Shown in pieces: positions 58,071 through 64,000 of a DNA stretch of 64,000 nucleotides. The position numbers and the translations under genes were made by a program. The first letter of the stretch is position 1, and every line of letters begins with the position of its first letter. The stretch comes from Phoenix dactylifera (taxonomy: Eukaryota > Streptophyta > Magnoliopsida > Arecales > Arecaceae). The notes under the pieces were generated by a model, which saw nothing but the letters and a program-made list of their open reading frames with translations, searched no databases and was not told the DNA's origin. The stretch covers positions 16,750,129-16,814,128 of the forward strand of contig NC_052397.1 of NCBI RefSeq assembly GCF_009389715.1, read 5' to 3'.

Positions 58071-59108
58071 ATGGATGATGAGATTGCAACACTTCAAAGG
58101 AATAAAACTTGGGAGCTCGTCAACCTGCCAAAAGGGAAAGACGTGATCGGGCTAAAATGGATTTACAAAATCAAGTATAAAGAATATGGATCTATTCAAA
58201 AGCATAAAGCTCAACTTGTCGCCAAGGGATACTCACAGCAGCCTAGCATCGATTTTACCAAAACATTTGCACCAATTGCAAGAATGGAGACAATCTATAT
58301 TGTTCTTGCTCTTGCTGCACAACTTGAGCTTCAAGTCCTCCAACTTGACGTCAAATCTGCTTTTCTCAATGGCTAACTGAAGGAGGAGGTATACGTCAAA
58401 CAACCTTAAGGCTATGAAGTGGCAAGTATGGAACACAAAGTCTATAAACTTCATAAAGCTCTATATGGCTTGAAGCAAGCTCCACGAGCTTGGAACAGAA
58501 GGATTGATAAATACTTTTGTTCAAATGGATTCCAAAGAAGCCCAAGTGAACCATCTCTTTATGTAAAGAGATTTGATGCTACTAACTTTCTTGTTGCATG
58601 TATCTATGTTGATGAACTTATCTACATGGGTGCTAACATACAAGTTGTAGAAGAATTCAAGCAAAGCATGATGAAGGAATTCGAGATGACAGATCTCGGA
58701 TTAATGAAGTATTTTCTTGGAATCCAAGTAAAGCAAGCCAAAGGAGAAATTTTTATCTCACAAGAGAAATACATTAAAGATATGTTACAGAAATTTCAAA
58801 TGGACAAGAGCAAACCAGTTTCAACTCCAATGGCATTGAATGAAAAGTTAAAACAAGATGATGATGCTGAAAAAGCTGATGCACAGCTCTATAGAAGTTT
58901 AGTTGGTTCATTAATATATCTAGCCAACACACGGCCTGACATTATTTATGCTGTGAATGTTGTTTCAAGATTTATGCAAGAACCAAGCAAACTACATTAT
59001 GCTGCTGCAAAACGCATTCTGAGATATCTTCAAGGAAGTCAAAGGCAAAGCATAAAATATGTTAAAGAAGAAAATAACAATCTTGTTGGTTATTTCGATA
59101 GTGACTAG
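58071..59108 (+). pseudogene. Copia reverse transcriptase with altered active site
   Basis: RT motifs are WELVNLPKGKDVIGLKWIYK, LDVKSAFLNG, LHKALYGLKQAPRAW and LGIQVKQ. Stops lie at 58374-58376 and about 58408. The active-site box, normally YVDD, reads YVDE (58605-58616). The second catalytic Asp is therefore Glu, which should abolish or severely reduce activity. A TAG stop at 59106-59108 lies at the RNase H boundary. Confidence 0.92.
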
Positions 59109-59390
59109 GCTGGTTCAATTGATGATAGAAAAAGCACGTTTGGCTATATTTTTTGTCTTGGTTCAAAGATGATTTCATGGAGTTCAAAGAAACAAAAATC
59201 AATTGCTTTATCTTCAGCAGAAGCAGAGTACATCGCAGCTACAGATGCTGCATGTGAAGCGGTTTGGTTAGGAAAAGTTCTCTTGGACCTACAACAAACT
59301 CAAGTTCAACCAACTATCATTTATTGTGACAACATGTCAGCAATTGCTTTGTTTAAAAATCCAGTCTTCCATGCAAGGTCCAAGCATATT
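59109..59390 (+). pseudogene. Copia RNase H, 5' part
   Basis: RNase H motifs SSKKQKSIALSSAEAEYIA and YCDNMSAIAL are present. The domain is cut after ARSKHI by the composite insertion at 59391 and resumes at 63130. Confidence 0.92.
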
Positions 59391-59527
59391 TGTAACAACC
59401 CAGGACCTCACCCAAAATGGCTAGCCGGAAGTTATTGTTTGGATTCCTTGATCCTGTATAAGTACCCAAGATCTACCCAGCGAATAACCGATGTGGGACT
59501 AAACACATGCCCGCATGGGTCCTCGCA
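59391..59527 (-). repeat. TRIM-like LTR, inverted, left end of the composite
   Basis: Minus strand TGCGAGGACCC to GGGTTGTTACA, 137 bp, matching 62691-62827 and 62993-63129. Followed on the minus-strand 5' side by a leader of about 165 bp (59528-59693) shared with the right-hand units. Confidence 0.9.
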
Positions 59528-59678
59528 TACTTTTCCTGTTCAAGCCCTGACGTCCTCGTCAGGCTAAGGGTTCAAATCCATTCAAATCTAATCACAAACA
59601 CCACGAACGGTCCGTGGTCAACCCCAATGGATCCGTACTGCAGTGTTCCCTAGTCCACATAAGTTATGGGCCAGGTCC

Positions 59679-59690
59679 GCTCTGATACCA
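59679..59690 (-). other. Primer binding site next to the chromovirus LTR
   Basis: Minus strand TGGTATCAGAGC, three bases after the LTR end GCGTGACA. This is the initiator methionine tRNA type. Confidence 0.8.
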
Positions 59691-59693
59691 CTC

Positions 59694-61985
59694 TGTCACG
59701 CCCCGAACCCATCACCCGGGTCCGGTACGTGACCGGCCGCATGAGCCCTAGAGCAGTGCCCTAAAGATCATGCAAGGCCTAAGATAAACAAATAATTTCA
59801 ATAATTTCATAAATGCCAAAATTAATGATTAATGAAATTAAATCAAATCCAACCAAAATGTGCGGAATTATTACATAATTTTCCAATGTCCATAAACAAA
59901 AGATAAATTAACTTCTATCTATCTAGCAGTCAGACTCCATGTTGATCTCATTTCTCGTCCCACCCAATGGACTCTACAAATCCAGTGCCTCTGAAAAAGA
60001 AAGTAAGAGTAATATGAGCTTTTCCAGCCCTTAAAAATCCCAACAGCCACACACAAAATATTAATAAAATAAATCAAGCATCAAATAAATGCTATTTCAT
60101 CATTCAAAAAGCTCAACAAACAACAAATATATATAACTATTTCATATACATAAATCCTTTTTCACATTATGTGATCCATTCACATATTACTCTGATTCCC
60201 AAGTTTCAAAATTTTTCACTTCTGGCATTGGACTAACCAAGTTCATGTCCCAGTCCAAGACTGCACAAATCCCACGCATAAGCTCGTGGCAGCTATCCCA
60301 CACGTAAGCCCGTGGAGGCTATCCTACGCATAAGATCGTAGAGGCTATCCCACGCATAAGCCCGTGGAGGCTATCCTACGCATAAGCTCGTAGAGGCTAT
60401 CCCATGACAAGGTTAGTCCAACCCATTTTACATGTCTAGTTTTACATGTTTAATCAAATTCCAATCACATCACATATTTTCATAATTTCTCAAAAATATG
60501 TTAATTCTTCCCAATTTAATTATTTCAATATTTTCATAGCAATCAAAATGCACATCTCATATGTATCATACAAGCTCATAAAACAAATAGCAACATACTG
60601 ATAAAATATATCCAACGATAAATCCAATATATGTATAAATAAAAGTGCTCAGATGTAGGGATTCTTACAGAGATTGTAGACTGACTCAAACACGGGTCCG
60701 AATCACAACCTACGCGCTGGGGTGCTAAGTCCCCTGATCAAAATCTCCTGGCACCGCCGGCTCTTCCTCTACAACATCAATTATAAATCACAACTAAATT
60801 ATTTAATATTTAAATATTCTAAACCATAATTCATATCTACTATGGGGTCCATCATCAGGTCCCCAAACATCTCAATCCCTCCAAATCTAGGGCAGTCGGG
60901 GTGGCCCGACTTCCACCCTTGTACCACCGGCCTGTGTCGTCGCCAGTCGGGGCCGCTGCCATGCCGGCGACGATGGCCGGTCTCGATGAAAAGACCAAAA
61001 GAAAGGAAAAAATCCTTCATGGTTGGGAGTACATCTCCCTCCTACTATTTACTTGGGTCCAAGGGTAATAGCCATGGTAGCTGTGCCCTCTCCTTCCCCA
61101 ACCCGACAACACCACTGGCCGAACCATCATCGGCCGTCTTTGCTGCAGTCGCCGGCGATGGTGGCTGGCCAAAGAAAGAGAGGAGAGAAGATCCCTCTTC
61201 TTCTCCTTCCCTTAGAACCGAAAGGGTCCTCCCCCTTTTCCTGCATTATTGACAGAAGGCAAGCATCCTCACAGCCACCGTGATGGTGGCTCGGCTCCCC
61301 CCCACCCGACAGCAGCCATGGTGGCCCACGACCGCCGCCGCCATCGCCGCTGGTGGCCATCCGACGAGGGGAAGAGGAGGAGAGGATGGGATCCCGAGGA
61401 AGAGGACCTCGAATCCACCCTCCCTCATCACATACACAGCCTAGTAAATCCTCTCCGACCTTCATACGAACCCGACCAGCCCCACCGCCATGCATCTCGG
61501 CCATCCCGGCGGCCGGCGGCCGGCGGCGGCCAAAAATTGGAAAGAAGAGGCCGAAACAGGGGTACCCTGTTTCGGGCCCTTCTCCGACGATTCACCGGCC
61601 AACTCTTCACCCATACCACCCAAAATTCAGGAAATAAAACACAAAGGAAGGATTACCTCGGTCCGGCGGGGGGTTCCAGCGATCCTTCCAGCGAGAAATC
61701 GGAGGAGGAACCGTGAGCAACTCCCCTCGGATCCACGCTTCTTCACCCGTCGGAATCTTCGGCGAAGGGAAGTGGTCTTCCTCCGCGGCCAGTTCCATTG
61801 TGAATCTCGACGCTTGTCTCCTCTCCGGCATCAACCCCTCCGGCGACCTCCTCTCCAACGCCGCCGCCCTCACCCCTCAACAGCCCCCTCTTCCACGATC
61901 GTGCCTAGGGCACGATCGTAAAAGAGGAGACGGGCCCGGTCTTTTCGGGCCGGCCCGTTTCCCTTTTTTTGGGGGGGGGTTCACA
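59694..61985 (-). repeat. Chromovirus (Tekay-like) LTR
   Basis: Minus strand from TGTGAACCCCCC (61985), preceded by a purine tract (AGGAGGGGAGAA), to GGGGCGTGACA (59694), 2292 bp. A chromodomain-bearing pol end lies upstream and a primer site downstream, so this is LTR sequence in a pol-LTR-leader junction. Open frames around 60800-61900 are GC-rich and without known domains; I treat them as LTR sequence. It contains five 26-bp units (60274-60402). Confidence 0.75.
60274..60402. repeat. 26-bp tandem repeat in the chromovirus LTR
   Basis: Five units of ACGCATAAG-CCGTGGAGGCTATCC, alternating GTGGAGG and GTAGAGG forms. Confidence 0.9.
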
Positions 61986-62020
61986 TTCTCCCCTCCTAAA
62001 AAAAAATTCGTCCGCTAAAT

Positions 62021-62403
62021 TTACGTACCTGTAATACCAAAGAGTTGAGGATGTTTGGCTTTTATTTCTTCCTCGAGCTCCCAAGTGGCCTCTCTTTTTG
62101 AGTGATTGCTCCATTGCACCTTTACATAAGGAATGGTCCGTCGTCGCAACACTAGATCCTTTCTATTCACAATCCGTACCGGGTACTCTTCATAAGTTAG
62201 GTCCTCATGCAGACTTATAGGCTCAAAATTTACCATATGGTTCGGGTCCGGAATATGTTTTCTCAGCATTGAAACATGGAATACATTATGTACACCTGAT
62301 AAGCTGGTGGTAGAGCCAAGCGATATGCTACTTCTCCAACTCTGTCCAAGATCTCGAATGGACCAACATACCTAGTGCTCAATTTGCCACGAACCCCGAA
62401 CCT
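62021..62403 (-). pseudogene. Chromovirus integrase C-terminus with chromodomain
   Basis: Minus strand: RFGVRGKLSTRYVGPFEILD, VGEVAYRLALPP, then after a 1-nt shift near 62305 VHNVFHVSMLRKHIPDP. The chromodomain-like end follows: RKDLVLRRRTIPYVKVQW, EATWELEEEIKAKHPQLF. This is the diagnostic C-terminus of plant chromoviruses. The rest of pol is absent; the sequence meets a TRIM-like LTR at about 62413. Confidence 0.88.
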
Positions 62404-62412
62404 CATCACACC

Positions 62413-62525
62413 TTTAGTCCCACATCGGTTATTCGCTGGGTAGATCTTGGTTATTTATACTGGATCAAGGAACCCAAATAGTAACTTCTGGCTAGCCATT
62501 TTGGGTGAGGTCCTGGGTTGTTATA
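62413..62525 (+). repeat. TRIM-like LTR, 5'-truncated
   Basis: Lacks the first ~24 bp (begins TTTAGTCCCACATCGG), ends TTGTTATA, and is followed by TGATATCAGAGC, a mutated primer site. Confidence 0.85.
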
Positions 62526-62690
62526 AATGATATCAGAGCGGACCTGGCCCATAACTTATGTGGACTAGGGAACACTGCAGTACGGATCCATTGGGGTTGA
62601 CCACGGACCGTTCGTGGTGTTTGTGATTAGATTTGAATGGATTTGAACCCTTAGCCTGACGAGGACGTCAGGGCTTGAACAGGGGGAGTA

Positions 62691-62827
62691 TGTGAGGACC
62701 CGTGCGGGCATATGTTTAGTCCCACATCGGTTATTCGCTGGGTAGATCTTTGGTACTTATAAAGGATCAAGGAATCCAAACAATAACTTCCGGCTAGCCA
62801 TTTTGGGTGAGGTCCTGGGTTGTTACA
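62691..62827 (+). repeat. TRIM-like LTR, middle copy
   Basis: TGTGAGGACCCGTGCGGG to GGGTTGTTACA, 137 bp, preceded by a purine tract (AGGGGGAGTA). The primer site TGGTATCAGAGC follows at 62830-62841. Confidence 0.92.
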
Positions 62828-62992
62828 AATGGTATCAGAGCAGACCCGGCCCATAATCTATGTGGACTAGGGGACACTGCAGCACGGATCCATTGGGGCT
62901 AACCATGAGCCGATCATGGTGTTTGTGATTAGATTTGAATGGATTTGAACCCTTAGCCTGACGAGGATGTCAGGGCTTGAACGGGGGGAGTA

Positions 62993-63129
62993 TGTGAGGA
63001 CCCGTGCGGGCGTGTGTTTAGTCCCACATCGGTTATTCGCTGGGTAGATCTTGGGTATTTATACAGGATCAAGGAACCCAAATAGTAACTTCCGGCTAGC
63101 CATTTTGGGTGAGGTCCTGGGTTGTTACA
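62993..63129 (+). repeat. TRIM-like LTR, right end of the composite
   Basis: 137 bp, preceded by ACGGGGGGAGTA. Together with 62691-62827 it encloses a 165-bp internal region, so one complete TRIM unit is 439 bp. Confidence 0.92.
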
Positions 63130-63293
63130 ATATTGAACTTCGACATCATTTCATTCGGAATTTGGTAAACAAAGAAGAAATCATTTTGAAGTATGTTGGC
63201 ACAAATGAGCAAGTTGCAGATTTTCTTACCAAAGCTGTCACCATAGAAAAATTCAGAAAGGTTAAGAATCAATTGCAAATTAAGGAGTATTAG
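63130..63293 (+). pseudogene. Copia RNase H, 3' end
   Basis: Resumes the copia frame after the composite: IELRHHFIRNLVNKEEIILK and ADFLTKAVTIEKF, the standard end of copia pol. It stops inside the start of the 3' LTR. Confidence 0.92.
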
Positions 63294-63597
63294 GAAGTAA
63301 TTTGCAATTAATGCACATGACTCTTCGGTGTTGATACAACTCTGTCATTCCAAAGAGTCAACTTAGTAATCCAAAGAGTTATTTTGTAATCCAAAATGTC
63401 ACTTTGGAAATCTCAGAAGTACTTGTATTTCAAAGAGTCATTTTAGTATTCCAAGGGCATTAAATGTTACTTAAAGTGTCATTCTATATAAGAATGGCTT
63501 TAGCAAGATTGTAAGATGCAGAAAAAAACTATGAATGAAAAATATCTCTTGCTTCAATCATGATCCTATCCCATCAACTTTACATCTTGTTCCAACA
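63288..63597 (+). repeat. 3' LTR of the copia element
   Basis: 310 bp, TATTAGGAAG to GTTCCAACA, after a short purine tract (AAGGAG). The GAAGA duplication follows. Confidence 0.95.
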
Positions 63598-64000
63598 GAA
63601 GATAAGAAGATTTGCTGCTTAGCTACAAACTCAAGGAGTAGAGGCGTAATTGCGTTATAGAAAATATTGTGAAGAATAACTCTATTCAAGACCACAATGG
63701 CAGTCTCTTGTGAAGAGGATTTGACTGGTTGTTAACCGACATTTTGATTGGCAGTCTCTTGACCTCAAGTTAACTAATAGTCCAATGTGGTTAAGAAATT
63801 CGTAAACAATCTTGAGATCAAGCACATAGGAGCCTGCTCTTACTCTATAGGTACTGCAGTCCAAAACAGGCCAAGCCTAATACTTAAAGCTTCGAAGGAT
63901 TAGAGTTGTATCTTTCACGGGCCTTTGAATTATCCATTAGTTACTTTGAGATCTATACATACAGATAAATAATAGAGCTTGGAGTACTTTGAGATCTGTG
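63598..64000 (-). repeat. Right arm of the large inverted duplication (part 2)
   Basis: Mirror of 16440-16849 to the last base of the window (CACAGATCTCAAAGTACTCC on the minus strand at the edge). The duplication therefore continues beyond the window. Confidence 0.92.

Larger units (their letters stand above)
59391..63129. mobile_element. TRIM/chromovirus composite inserted in copia RNase H
   Basis: 3739 bp with perfect ATATT duplications (59386-59390 and 63130-63134). Its two ends are inverted copies of the same 137-bp LTR: TGTAACAACCC at the left and GGGTTGTTACA at the right. Inside are a minus-strand chromovirus LTR and pol remnant on the left and a direct tandem of TRIM-like LTRs on the right. 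Copia coding sequence reads through when it is ignored. Confidence 0.9.
43595..63597 (+). mobile_element. Ty1/copia retrotransposon carrying two nested insertions
   Basis: Two LTRs of about 310 bp, a primer binding site, and gag-pol in copia order (gag, protease, integrase, RT, RNase H) bound the element. GAAGA duplications flank it (43590-43594 and 63598-63602). Removing the gypsy element (44614-56141 plus one target copy) and the composite (59391-63129 plus one target copy) leaves about 4.7 kb, a normal copia length. Stops, frameshifts and an altered RT active site show that it is inactive. Confidence 0.95.

Noticed and set aside
60799..61921. Several GC-rich open frames as host genes
   Set aside because: They lie inside a chromovirus LTR, overlap on both strands and show only low-complexity Pro/Arg/Ser content.
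62691..63129. TRIM-like LTR as a Cassandra element with a 5S RNA promoter
   Set aside because: A weak resemblance to the 5S 3' end (GGGTGAGGTCCTGGG) is present, but the internal 5S promoter boxes are not recognisable in the 137-bp LTR.
59391..63129. Reading the inverted ends as a DNA transposon with long TIRs
   Set aside because: The ends are copies of an LTR that also occurs internally with primer sites and purine tracts, and the 5-bp target duplication fits retroviral-type integration.

Overview
The window is nuclear DNA of a flowering plant, most likely a monocot. It has spliced genes with plant TATA boxes and AATAAA signals, and almost every plant transposon class: Ty3/gypsy Tat and chromovirus, Ty1/copia, TRIM, LINE, hAT, CACTA, Mutator-like and Tourist/Harbinger. 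The only genes I can defend as host genes belong to one small family of heavy-metal-associated (HMA) isoprenylated proteins, HIPP/PI21-like. No tRNA, rRNA or CRISPR array was seen.

Layout. 1-4258: decayed 3' half of a Tat-type gypsy element with an antisense extra ORF and its 3' LTR. 4318-6780: HIPP copy 1, a deleted pseudogene, plus a downstream non-coding tandem repeat. 6780-13680: gene-free DNA with a CACTA end, a copia integrase relic, an unexplained tandem duplication and a Mutator-like MITE. 13680-18100: HIPP copy 2 (intact, Cys/Pro-rich tail ending CTIM) and its downstream repeats. 18165-24180: hAT-like elements, a solo LTR, AT-rich repeats and HIPP copy 3, broken in exon 2. 24300-31800: HIPP copies 4 (CTIM) and 5 (CTIL), both intact, with a Tourist-like MITE behind copy 5. 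31800-38410: gene-poor spacer with a probable 2.26-kb solo LTR. 38412-43594 and 63598-64000: an inverted copy of about 16440-24030, including a mirror of HIPP copy 3.

The inverted copy is split by a 20-kb nest. A Ty1/copia element (43595-63597) carries a Tat gypsy element (44614-56141) in its gag and a 3.7-kb TRIM/chromovirus composite (59391-63129) in its RNase H domain. All three insertions have matching 5-bp target duplications. The left arm retains the empty copia target, so the order is: solo LTR insertion, inverted duplication, copia, then gypsy and composite. The gypsy LTRs are almost identical, so that insertion looks very recent.

The three intact HIPP genes share one structure: a 12-nt first coding exon (MAEK), an intron of 0.6-1.0 kb, an 82-nt exon with the metal-binding CxxC loop, an intron of 111-119 bp, and a last exon with the rest of the HMA fold, a variable proline/cysteine/lysine-rich region and a C-terminal CaaX box. 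They are tandem paralogues in the same orientation, each carrying its own promoter and the same non-coding downstream repeat. The locus therefore looks like a lineage-specific expansion of a PI21-like family inside a transposon-rich, structurally unstable region.
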